A program made the translations under genes and the position numbers. From Erythrobasidium yunnanense (lineage: Eukaryota > Basidiomycota > Cystobasidiomycetes > Erythrobasidiales > Erythrobasidiaceae), in the NCBI GenBank assembly GCA_001600175.1, contig BCJC01000007.1:124001-188000 (forward strand): a stretch of 64,000 nucleotides of DNA. Direction: 5' to 3'. A model generated the notes under the pieces. It saw nothing but the letters and a program-made list of their open reading frames with translations, did no database searches and had not been told where the DNA came from. Below are positions 32,468 through 43,466 of the stretch, piece after piece; position 1 is the first letter of the stretch, and the number at the start of each line of letters is the position of its first letter.

Positions 32468-33202
32468 TTATTTGCCTGTTGCGAACGTAGATACGTAGAT
32501 TAGCGTGCTTGCATGGCTTGAGCGGAGGGGTGAACGGCGACCCACCTAGCAGGATACCATCGAAGCGCTGCTTGAACCACGCCTGCGAGTCCTCCTTCTT
32601 GACACGGTGGGGGAAACCAACACGGTTCTTGCATCTCTTTCTCCTTGCTACTCTGGCACCAGGTCGTCCCATCACGACGTAGAAGTCCATTCCGAAGATA
32701 CCGATACCAGGGTCGTACTTGATGCCCAAGTCGATGTGCTCGGTGATACCGAATCCAAAGTTGCCAGTCTCGGAGAAGTTGCGCTTTCGTAGCTCGTACT
32801 CCTTGACCTTGAGTCCTCTCTCGAGGCTGTCGAGAAAAAGAGACGGGCATTTCATCAGCCTTCTGCCCGCACATATCGTCTGTATCCCGATTGTAACACA
32901 CATCTCCTCTGCCTTAGGTCCACGGATGGTAACGTGCACGGCAATCTTTTCGTTTCTTCGGATGCTGAAGGTTCGGACGGTGTATCTGGCCTTTGATGTG
33001 ACTGGCGTCTGTCCAGTAAGTTGTTCCAGCACCTTGGAGGCTCGTGTAAGTCTGTCTCCAGACTCTCCAACGGAGATGTTCTGCCAAAACCGCAAAGTCA
33101 ACCGATTTGCTTCGTTCTTTCGCAGGCTGAATCGTAACGAACGATGACCAGTTTTTCGATCCTAAGATCTTTCATAGAATTTATGCTCTTGGTCTCAGCC
33201 AT
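32468..33202 (-). CDS. RPL11: 60S ribosomal protein L11 (uL5)
   Basis: Large-subunit ribosomal protein that contacts 5S rRNA and the P-site tRNA. Exons 33202-33149, 33080-32902, 32826-32546 and 32475-32468 give 173 aa, the expected size. The full family order is visible: [35 protein letters not shown], then [48 protein letters not shown] and the end FDGILLGK. The last exon is only 8 nt: two bases finishing Gly, a Lys codon and the stop. Donors GTGTGT and GTGGGT show how loose the +3 position is in this genome. Confidence 0.96.
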
Positions 33203-33528
33203 ATTGACGGTCTCGCTGCTGGCTGGCGACTTAGAGAAATCCGGCTTGGAGAGAGGGAGGGCGGCCTCGAAGTAGCCAACTTTTTGGAAGAATCGACAGG
33301 CAATTTTCGATCAAAGAGGGGGGAGAGCAGGTTTGAAGAGACTTTAGACCTCTGCGTGTTAGAAAAGTGTTAAAATTCCTTACGGTTGCTGACTGTAAGC
33401 GTTGTACCAGTTAGAGCGAAGGAGAGAGCAGAATTGATGCAAATTGTCAGGGAAAATACCACAAAATCCGTTCTTTCCTCGCAAGATCGCCTCTGTTTTT
33501 CAGGCGCTTTCTGGCAAATAGGGCTTTG
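33203..33528. promoter_or_regulatory. Divergent promoter, RPL11 / tRNA methyltransferase
   Basis: 326 bp between start codons, with T-rich and A-rich tracts (for example gttaaaattcctt near 33370 and tttttcaggc at 33496). No specific ribosomal-protein promoter motif is identified. Confidence 0.4.
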
Positions 33529-34917
33529 ATGGATAGTCCTATAGAGGTCTCGCTACAGAGTCTGAAGATCGAGCACAACATTGCGACCCCAGAATCTGAG
33601 GCTGTTGCGACGCCACCTATCGAGAAGAATGACGCGGATGGCTTTATTTTTGGCGGTACATGCTCTTCCTATCCCTCTCTGTCTCTCTCCGGCTTTCCTC
33701 TGACCTGACTTCCCAGCCGCGACACGCTTAGGGGGTAGAATTCTACATGAGGGGAGAGATCCTTGGTCTCACAACGCTTGGGATAATGTACCTTGGGACG
33801 AAGAACAGGAAGCTGCTGCTCTCGAAGCCGTAGAGAGGCAGAAAGCAACCCCGATCAGCGAGCAGGAGCAGGGTAAGCGGTTTTGGAGGCCTGCTGACAC
33901 ATGAGACTGATATATATGTACAGAGAAGCTCAATGCGACCCCGGAAAAGTACTGGGACAAGTTTTACGCAAATGTGTGAGCTCGCTCAGACCATCTTTTC
34001 CACACTCAATCTGACATCCATTTGTAGGGCAGATACATTTTTCCAGGACCGCTCATGGCCGTGCCTGGAGTTCAAATCACTCGCAGATGCTGTGGTCCCT
34101 GGTGCCGGACCTAAGAGAGTCTGCGAAATAGGCTGCGGAACCGGATCTGTAGGTGGGCCATATCAGAGAACAAGCTCAAATTGCTAATACGGGGCGGTCA
34201 AGACTGCGTACCCTCTTCTCGCACTCAACAACAACCCTGAGCTATACATACATTGCTTGGACTACTCGAAGAAAGCTATAGATCTGGTCAAGAAGAATCC
34301 CGCCTATGACGAGAGCAAGATCTGCGGCGAAGTCTGGAGTGTGTGCGATCCTGCTGGCCTTAGTCCTCGAGTCGAGCCGGGAAGTATAGATATCGCGACT
34401 ACAATTGTGCGTTTGATCTTCTGTGGACTGCAGGCTAGCTAATGATGGTCGACTAGTTCTGCCTCTCTGCCTTACATCCTGACGAGTGGGCGCAAGCAGT
34501 CAAGAACATCTGGACAATGTTGAAACCTGGCGGTATGCTCTTGTTCCGCGATTATGGTCGCAATGATCTGGCTCAATTGCGCTTCAAAAAGGAGCGCTAT
34601 ATGCAGTAAGCTGCATCTATCTGTGACCCCTAGTAACGCTAACATGATACAGACCTGGCCTCTACGCCAGAGGCGATAAGACCCGAGTCTACTTTTTCAC
34701 CAAAGAGGAGCTGCTGGATATGTTCTCGCCTCTTCCTGACAGGGAGCATAGATTTGAGACTTTACGGATAGGAGTCGATAGGCGGCTAATCATGAATAGG
34801 AAGCGGAAGCTGAAGATGTTCAGAGTTTGGATGCAAGGAGAATTTCGGAAGCCAGCTGAAGCAGAGATCCGGACGGAAGTGCTGGCCTCTGAGAACACAG
34901 CGCCAGAAGACCCGTAG
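33529..34917 (+). CDS. tRNA 3-methylcytidine methyltransferase (METTL2/Trm140-like)
   Basis: SAM-dependent enzyme that forms m3C in the anticodon loop of Thr or Ser tRNAs. At least seven exons. The family N-terminal block is present: [18 protein letters not shown], then [19 protein letters not shown] and [12 protein letters not shown]. The SAM-binding motif is [10 protein letters not shown], followed by [24 protein letters not shown] and [23 protein letters not shown]. The C-terminus ends PEDP. The ATG at 33529 gives a 40-residue variable leader, and no actin-binding domain like that of yeast Abp140 is fused. It overlaps no neighbour. The nearest downstream gene converges 185 bp away. Confidence 0.93.
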
Positions 34918-35102
34918 TATCCTAAGCAGCCGTCTAGAGCGGTTATCAGCACACTGTCGTTGTATACTGTGTTCGGTAATGCAGGCCAGTAATCGAGTTA
35001 CGACTGACTCTGGAGGAATCCATGCTATTGACAATGCTAATGTTGATAACAACAGAGTGTCCTTTACTGCTTTCTATTAAACAAGCACAGAATGCTATGG
35101 TA

Positions 35103-38100
35103 TCATTGCTTTCCAGCAGACACCGACTTTGAGCGATTCCTAGACGAACTCGACTGCTTGTCCAGCTCAAGGAGAGGCTTGCCCTCTGTTCGAGCTTTCC
35201 TCTCAGCTTCGAGGATATGCCGTTGTCGCTCTGCTGGCGAGAGCTTCTCCCACTCTCGCCCTTGCGGAATATGGGCGAAGCTGCCATTGGCCAAGGCAGA
35301 AGAAGGTATCGCAGGGACAGGAGGGGGAGCGAGTGAGGTTGGCGATGTAAGACTTGCGTCTCGGTGCATGCTAGCGGAAGACGGCTTGCGAGCAAGGAGC
35401 GAGCCTTCTGCGAATACAGCACCTTGAGGTAGGGGTGGCGACTGATGTCGACTGTTGGATCGACCGATGGAGGAGGCTTGTAGGGGTTGCGCTATGATAT
35501 TTGTCCGGGTGTCATGTGCAGGAGCTGCAGCTTTAGCAGCTAAGAGCTGACGGACAAGGACACTGCGAGCATCGAGAATCTTTTCGACCCAAGAATCGCG
35601 TTCAGCCTCGGTCTTGATGGAGAAGTAATGAATATACTGCAGACCAATGTTAGTACTGAATGCAAGCAGAAAACGAGCGCATTACTTACGTCCTGCGCAT
35701 TCTCGAACAAGGAGACCTTGTCGACAGACTTGAGTCCGAATGCACATGCCTTTGGAGCCTTCAGCTTGGCTACACAGGGTTGAGGTACGACGTAGGCATC
35801 GAAGCTCGATAGCGAGCACAGCATGGTTTGATCGCGAGCCTGAAGAGTACCGCTCAGTAAGGCCTTGCGATATCCAGCTGATAGGCTTACCTTCTCCGAC
35901 TTGCCGACAAAGATGCTCTGGCTACGGATCTCAAGCCATCTCTTCGACCACTTTCCACGTTTGACTTCCATCTGCACCCAGCCTCCGAACCCTTCGTTAT
36001 CTGCCATCTGAGAACCGCTTGAGAGCTTTGATGCCAATGTCGTCTTCTTGACTAGGAACAATGAAGCGTTTGGATCGGTGCCCCAGGATTGTATGCTATC
36101 TTGAAGCAGTTCGTACTCACGCATGGGACGCTCGACGCCCAAGGTGCGCCACATCTCGACAACTGCCCAAGCAGGATTAGTGGAGATCATACCCTTACTG
36201 CGCAGGTGGTGAAGTATGACGGCAGGAGTCGTTCTCTCATCAATGTCGAACATGAAATGATGCTGTGGATCATTGATATAGACTCGCTGCTTGCTGTGAT
36301 ATGCTGGCCGATGGGCACTCGCCAATTCAGATGGAGCGATAGCAGCCGATGGAGGCGAGGCCATCTTAGGAGGAGACTTAGGTATTGTTCGGGTAGTTGT
36401 CGATGTCGTCTTCACGCTGTTGCTCTTGGTGATGGATGCTTCGTTGTCACGGATTGACTTATGCTGCTGAGTATTACTGGTCGAGCGCTTTCCGATTCCT
36501 GACACCTTCAAAGGAACATCGTCGTCATCGTCTGACCCCTCGGACATGGTGAGGACAGAGTCTTGTACGAAAGGTGCCAACGGAGGTGCAAGGGGATCTT
36601 CGCGGCCTCGTGATCGATTCCTTCGCTTGACTTGTTCGTCTGTTTGTGGCAGCAGTAGAGTATGTGGTCGGTCGCCAGTCGAGTCTGGACGTTTGGGCTC
36701 TGCTTCAGAGCGGAGGGTCGCCGATCGTCCCCGGGATGCGTTCGGATTGTCCTTTGTTTTCTTGCCTGACAGATCATCTTGGACGAAGTTGAATGGATTG
36801 TACCGGCTTGCGGCAGGCATAGTGCTCTGCTTCCGTGGAGAAGGACGCTTGACTGTTGTCGCAGCGGTTCTGGCTGATGCAGAGCGACCCATTGCTACGG
36901 CCTCAATAGGTGCTTTCTGCCCAGGTTGAGAGACCGTCTTTCGCATACTTGTACTGCCTTTCGTCGTGTCCTTCTTCGCTCTACGTTCTTTCATGGTAGC
37001 CTTTAGCGACTTTTGCGCTTTCAATGCATCTGGATGAGCTGTCGCCAGCGGGACGTCGTCATCTTCGCTGTCTTCCTCTTCTCCTTCTTCGCTAGCGCCG
37101 TATTCATCGTAGTCATCTGAATTGCTTCGACTTCGCTTAGAATACCTGTCTTCATCTTCGTCGTCCTCTTCATCGCTAGCATTGCTGGATCCGCTAGCGG
37201 TGGATGCGGAAGACGTGGCAGAGCCGCTCGACTTCGATGGCGCTGGTGCATAGTGTACATTGTTCGCGGAAGTCGAGGCATTCCCTTTGTCCGAAGGCGT
37301 GGAAGATGCAGCCTGACGAGCTCTATCGGTATCCGAAAGTGAAGACTGCTCAGCAACTGGAGCCTGATAGATAGGCATCGATGCAGGGCCAGGTTGCCCT
37401 TCGAGCCATTGCATATCTTCAGGGGAGCTTGGGCTGCGACACCGCTTGGCAACCGAATCATCGTTTGGCGACAAGTCTTCGGATGAAGGTAGCTTGGAGG
37501 CTTCCGGGAAGTACGGATTCTGCAATGTGTATTCGGAGGGTAGGTTGGTAGCTTGAGGCTGCTTGAACAGCGGAGGCGTTGATGCAGAAGTCTCGCCCGT
37601 GTCTGCAGTGAGCGCAGGCGTGCTAAGGGGATTGTCTACAGCCGACAGGGCACTACGGGCGAGTGGTGCAGAGAGCAGATGCTGAAAGTCCGTAGGCACG
37701 GGAGGTGCAGAGGCCGGCGTCACGAATCGGCTTCCATCCCTTGCTGAAGCGGTGGGCAGCCCAGCAGCAGCGGCGCTACCTCGCAAATTGGGAGAGCTTA
37801 CGGCACGCGTGAGGCGTTTGACAAAGTTCGGACGAGGGTGAGGCGAAGGCTGCAGATAGAAGTCAGCGCTGAAAGCTTACAAGACGTGCAAGCCGAGCTT
37901 ACAGGTGCTTCAGACTCTGGCGAAAAGCGCGAACCAGGAGCATCAAGTGGTGTGATGGGTAGAGCCGGCGAAGGCTGAGCACGTCGCAGCTTCGAAAGGA
38001 GACGAGGTATCTTGATAGACAGAGATGCTCTCCTCTTCCTGGCATCAACCTTTGCAGCCTGTGTCCCTTCGCTGCTTTGAAGACTCTCCTTGAGTCGCTC

Positions 38101-39978
38101 AGAGGCTGCTGTAGTAGCCTGGCTTGCAGATCGAGGCGGATGCTCGCGAATGTCCTGGCACAGCGGGCTGATATAGGATGGCTCGCGGCTACGTGCGCGG
38201 GGAGTAGGAGGCGGAGTGCCATTGACGATCGCATCTGCTATCGCAAACGTATCGGCAGCAATCTCTGCTTCTACAGGACTAGGCACATCTTGTGCTATGA
38301 AAGCATTGCTGGCAGCAGTTGGAAATGGTTTGCCGACGGGTGAACCGCCAAAGATCGCTGGTTTTGGCTCAGCCGTCACCTTAACTGGTACAGGCAAAGC
38401 GGGCAGAGGCTCATTGGGCGGTAGAGAAGGCATCGACGACTTGTGGCGAAGCGTCAAGGGCGCCACAGGTTGCAGAGCAGCTAGAGTATCCTCTTCTGCG
38501 GAAGTGTCTGGTCTCGCAGGGGCGCCAATGTCGAGAGGCGGAAGGAAGAACGATGGAAAGGGTACAGCAGCATCGGCGGCGAACTGCGCTGTGTATCTGC
38601 GGGCTTTCTCTGGCGTGTTCGTGTAAGGTAGTTGCACAGAATCGAGCGAAGGGCGTGTATCATCAAGCGCCTCGCTTGTATCGCCCGTTTCCGTTGAGGT
38701 GTCGCAGCTCGTCAGAGCTGGAGTTGCACCTCCCCAGCTGCCTTTGGAGGACGAAAGCGAAGGTGATGCTACTTCGAGATTGTCGATCGGACTTAGACTG
38801 TCCATAGCTTCACTCATCGAGGCCGCGAATCCATCAAACATCCTTGGACTACAAGGAGGCGATGGGAACTGCAGAAGACTGGCGCGGATGTCTTCCCCAT
38901 GTCGAGACTTGCGGCTGTTTGAGCGGTTGACTGCGCCCTCATTCTGACCTTCCAAAGTCTCCAAGCAGCTCGGAGATGAGTCTGACGAATCAGAAGAGAT
39001 TTGGGATGCCAGAGTGTTGTTAGAGCTCGACAGAGGTACAGAGCTGATCTTCGCGCTTGGTCGAGCCACTTGTAGTTGTTGTGGAGAAGTGGCCTTGCTT
39101 GCGATGCCTTCTTGTGGACTTGCGACTGGAGAGGGAGTATAGCCCAAGGCAAGTTTGTCAGGAGTAGGGAAGCGGGTAAAGGACGTCGAAGAGGATCCAG
39201 TCTGGAAGAAGCGCTGCCTGGGAGCAGCCTGAGGTGTGACACTTGTGTCGATGCTGGCGCTGCCTTGCTGCCTGGAGGAACCAATGAACGATGGTACGGC
39301 TGAAGATCGCGCGTGCACCTCGGGCGATGCTTGCAGTCCGGCCTCGAAGTGGGGAGAGGCAAGAGTAAAGGGAGACAGGAGGAGTTGGTGGTCGATGGCG
39401 GACTGTCAACAGGTAGCGAAGGTAGCGAATCAGTCATGAAATGGCAAACAAGGGCGCAGAGTATGAGAACTCACAACTGAATCTGTCAATTCCGGGATGG
39501 CGAAATCAGGAAAGCTTGGGATAGCTGTCAGATTGGCGGAGGAGGTGCTGGTATTGGGGAAGGTAGATGTAGTGGTCGCGGTCGCGCTTTGCGTTCGCTT
39601 CTTGATGAAGAGGGGAGGCGTAGATGCTTGTTCCAGTTGCAAGCCTAGTCCATCATGCTCCCGACTCTCCTCGCCTACTTCTTGCAGACTTTCTCCTCCT
39701 GCATTCTGACGAAAGCCGGTTATTGACCCAAGCTTGGCGCCTGAAGAAGCTCGATTGCTGAAGGAGCCTGGTGATAGCGTGAGGGCAGAGTTTGAACGCG
39801 TAGGAACGATAGTGGAAGAGCTTCTTGCGCTCGGTGAAATGACTTTGCCGGCTTTGTTGCCCCATAGCTTGCTGAGCCTGCCGGTTCCCGAAGGTGATCC
39901 CCAGCCTGAAGACGACTTGGGAGAACTTATAGGACTTCTATTCTCGTATGTATCGTTCGCCGAAAGTAGTCCAGCCAT
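35103..39978 (-). CDS. Large RA-PH domain adaptor protein
   Basis: Five exons (39978-39475, 39402-37903, 37849-35891, about 35840-35690, 35636-35103) give about 1548 aa. The first 1050 residues are Ser/Pro/Thr-rich and presumably disordered, with acidic DEEDDEDED tracts. A Ras-association-like domain follows (QRVYINDPQHHFMFDID, then AWAVVEMWRTLGVERPMREYE). A PH domain comes next (GGWVQMEVKRGKWSKRWLEI, then YIHYFSIKTEAERDSWVEKI). The RA-PH order resembles animal MRL and Grb7-type adaptors, suggesting recruitment by a Ras-like GTPase at the membrane. The short intron after VGKSEK (51 nt, in frame, no stop) lies inside the PH domain. The basic C-tail ends SVSAGKQ. Confidence 0.82.
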
Positions 39979-40693
39979 GGCGAAAGTGTTCGGTAATCGA
40001 TCAATTGAGGTAGCTCACGCGATCCAAACAAAGCGGAAACGACGTGATGAAGTCTAGAAAGACTTAAAGAAGTTCGCAGAGTTGGTGTAAACGAGTGTGG
40101 ATTGAGCTGAGTGCTCAAGAGGTGCGACGTGCGCCCGAGACAAGCTTGGACCTTCGCCGCTGCTGGTCCGGTTCTTTGACGTATCTTTGCGCCAAAGCAG
40201 AGGGAAAAGGAACGAAAGGAAAGCCTTGAGGAAAGAGCCAAAGGAGTGTATGTAGTTGGTACTTTAAACGAGCGTGGGGGGATGGGTCCAGAACAGTCAA
40301 ACCCTCATTCAAAGGTGAGTTAGGCCTGGTCAAAGAATGTCTTGTCCAGTTTGAATAATGAGTGTTGTGGTAGGTTGCATACCCAGGCTAGGCGAAGTAT
40401 ACTCGTAAACATAAACACATAAACAAGCTCATCCGCATCGCAGGAAGATCGCTCATGTCAGAATTTGAGGAATGCCTCAGACGCGTTCAGGAACGCATAA
40501 ACAAAACAATGACGGTCCAGGCACTGCTCATTGAGTTATGGTAACGATAACGTATACAAACTCTAATGAGGGATGGATACATCGTAACTTACTTACGTGG
40601 TCCGGAAAGGTCCTTCTGAGACTGACCGACTGTAAACCGCTTGTTCGGCTTCATCCTTCTGCAGACTTCCTTCACAGTCGCATTTGTGTAGCT
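39979..40693. other. Intergenic upstream of the RA-PH gene
   Basis: 715 bp between two minus-strand genes. It contains an A-rich stretch (aaacataaacacataaacaa near 40408) and probably the RA-PH gene promoter and long leader. No gene recognised. Confidence 0.45.
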
Positions 40694-42057
40694 CTACTCC
40701 TTATTCAGCATCCTGCGAACCTCGTTGCGCGTCTGCCTCGGTACTTCTCTGCCTGTCCAGATCTTTGCTTGTTCGAACTGCACAAAGAATAGGCTTTCAG
40801 CATCACGTTAGTATACTGTAGGTATTCCACCTACACAGACTTCTCCGACTAGATCGGCGCCGCAGAGGGTTTCCCAGCCGTTATCTTCTGCGCTCTTGCG
40901 GAAGGGAGTCATGCGAGGCTGCCTCTCCCGTTAGCGGAACTGACCATGTAATCTGACTGTGTGTACATACCTTGTAGCACATATCCAGGAAGATTGGCTT
41001 TGGCGGCAGAGCCAGGTCAGACCCCTCTGAACCACTGTAAGACGCATCATATGGCTGAGCGAAGATGCTATGCGCCAGAGTGTGCACCATATGCTCTTCC
41101 GGAGTTTGAGGTGGTATATTAGGGATTGCTCCTACAGCCACGGCTAGCTTGAGGTCATTCTTCCGAATATCAGCAAGTGCCGCTTGAAGATTGTCTTCTG
41201 ATGAAACCGCCCGTATATCTAATTGGCTATATTGTTGCTCTATACTCTCCCTGGAGAGTCTTTTTAATTGCTTTGCTGACCTTGCGAGACACCTACGCTT
41301 ACATTTCCGATGGATCTCGATTGACAAGCAGGATTGGAGACACGTTCATCCGATTCAAGGTGTATATACAAGCCTGCAGGCTCTCATCAGCAATGTTGTA
41401 GAGTTGGTGAGGACATGCTAACCCTCGCTGCACCACCACCTCCGATAACCACGCCTGCTGCCTTGCCCTTCTCAAACTGCCTTGGCTGATCAGGCGAGAA
41501 AGGTGTCTCTGCCTTCAATAGTGCAGATAGAAGGGAGTTCTCGATTCCTTTCGCATCGAGGTTCGTTCCAATATGCTGTATATTGCCATCTGCATCTTCT
41601 CTGAAGAACGTGGTATTTACGCTGCCCATAGCTTGTGCTTCTGGTGTCAATTCGTCGAGATAAGGTATCACAGCCTGCTTGATGGGCATGGTGAGGCAGC
41701 TTCCTAGGGAGTTTGGCTTCTTGATGTTCGAGTGCCAGACCGAGTCCGGCGTGTCCAGCGAAGGGCAGTCAAAGGCTCCATAGACGTTATCAGGAAGGTC
41801 CATGCCTTTCCAAATGATCTCGAAGCATGCTGGAGAGAGTGAGTGGTCCACCGGAGTCTAGGCGCATCATTATCAGATGGGAGGACGTTCCGCAGGCGTA
41901 GGAAGCATAGACTAACACCATAGATTCCAGTCAGCGTTCGTGTCATATTGTCTTTGGTGAAAAGGTAGAGAAAAGAGAGATTTTCGGCTTCGAGTATACT
42001 TTTCATCCGGATTCTGTCATTGCCGAAAGTATCTTGTCGGGGTCTGCTCTTCTCCAT
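40694..42057 (-). CDS. Quinate/shikimate dehydrogenase (AroE-like, monofunctional)
   Basis: NAD(P)-dependent dehydrogenase of the shikimate/quinate family. Exons 42057-41917, 41857-41423, 41373-41303, 41226-40971, 40918-40835 and 40777-40694 give 356 aa. The substrate-binding domain has HSLSPACFEIIW and the catalytic lysine in TMPIKQAVIPYLDEL, then MGSVNT and GTNLDAKG. The Rossmann domain has VVIGGGGAAR, LLVNRDPSEM and, near the end, GADLVGEVC then FEQAKIWTG. Fungi make shikimate with the fused AROM protein, so a free enzyme suggests quinate/shikimate use. The adjacent divergent gene supports this. It starts only 20 bp from that gene's ATG; a second ATG at 42003 is an alternative. Confidence 0.88.
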
Positions 42058-42077
42058 TCATTCGATATACGTCCACG

Positions 42078-43322
42078 ATGGTTGCAAGATACAGGCCAGC
42101 TATCCCTACGATGAGTCTGGGACATGCTGCAGCGGGACATCGGCTTCCTGACAAGTTGCGGTTGGCGAAAGAAACAGGGTTCGAGGGAGTCGAGGCAAGT
42201 CCCGAGCATAAGCGTATGTGAGATATGCTCAAGCTGCAAAATACAGATCTTCTACGACTGCCTTGAAGGATATTCACAAGAGATGGACGCGACAAGTCAA
42301 CGGGACAAACTCCGTCAAGCAGCAAAAGCAATTGGCGAACTCTGTACAGAGCTGAATCTACACATCATTAACTTGCAACCGTGTAGAAACTACGACGGCA
42401 TCATCGACCAAGCGGAACACGAACAAGCGGTAGAAGAGATCACCTTCAAGATGGAGGTAGGTCGCCGTGCTGTTTCGCCAACTACCGCTGCCTCAGATGC
42501 TAAGACATTGACTGCAGCTTTGTAAGTTGCTAGGCACCGACATGCTTCAGGTCCCAGCAACCTTTCGAGCGGATGACGGTGTGACTGGGGACGAAGAAAA
42601 GACAGTGAGAGACTTGCAAGAATTAGCAGTACGTATTGGGCAGCATGGACAGTAAGCACGCTGACGCTTCTCACAGAACATCGGTCTTCAGCAGACGCCG
42701 CCGATACGGATCGCATGGGAAGCCATGTGCTGGTCCCGCTTTGCGCCTACCTGGCAAGCCGGCTGGAACATCGTGACAAAAGTCAATCGTCCCAACTTTG
42801 GGACAGTATTGGACTCCTTCCACATCGCTGGCTACGAGTATGCAGATCCAGCTGTCGAAGGTGGTGTGCGTCCAGATGGCCCCGAACGGCTACAGCGGTC
42901 TATAGCAGATCTTCCATCGACAGTTGACGCCAAGAAGGTGTTCTATGTGCAGCTGGTGGATGCCGAAAAGCTAGACAAGCCGCTAGTCGAAGGCCAGAGT
43001 CCCTACTATAACAAAGATCAGCCTGCAAGGATGAGCTGGAGCAGGAATTGTAGAGTGTTTCCATACGAAGAGGAGTACGGAGGGTATATGCCTCACGAAG
43101 ACGTGTCGAAAGCTATCTTTGCGACTGGCTTCGAGGGTTGGGTCAGGTATGCTGTATTGTCGACGCAGTCATCGAATCTCTTCAGCTTATATCGATACTG
43201 TTCGCAGCTTGGAACTCTTCACGAGGCATATGTCAGACCCGAACCCCGAGGTTCCTCGACAATTAGCAAATCGAGGCTGGCAGAGCTGGAAGACGCTGCA
43301 AGAGCGACTGAGGTTGAATTAA
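42078..43322 (+). CDS. 3-dehydroshikimate dehydratase
   Basis: Converts 3-dehydroshikimate to protocatechuate in quinate catabolism (qa-4/qutC function). Exons 42078-42194, 42247-42456, 42518-42628, 42677-43146 and 43208-43322 give 340 aa. It has a TIM-barrel sugar-isomerase-like fold, with PAIPTMSLG, GFEGVE then IFYDCLEGY, IINLQPCRNYDG and NFGTVLDSFHIAG. The last carries metal-binding His/Asp residues. The first intron (42195-42246) is GC-AG with donor GCAAGT. Only its removal restores the conserved GVEIFYD sequence. It is head-to-head with the quinate/shikimate dehydrogenase, so the pair catalyses successive steps. Confidence 0.88.
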
Positions 43323-43466
43323 TGAACGGATATTGCTCATCTGTCGAATTGTAGATAGTTGTCGGAAATGTGTAGCATATATCCAGAGCGACCTCACGAG
43401 GGATTCGCCCTCAGACAGCCCTGTTAGGTGCCGAGAGGCTGTGAAGCTTGCAGTACTCTATCACTC

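Noticed and set aside
38814-39437. 207-codon frame on the minus strand
   Set aside because: Same strand but a different frame from the RA-PH gene exon 2. The composition is low-complexity and it breaks the main gene's continuity.
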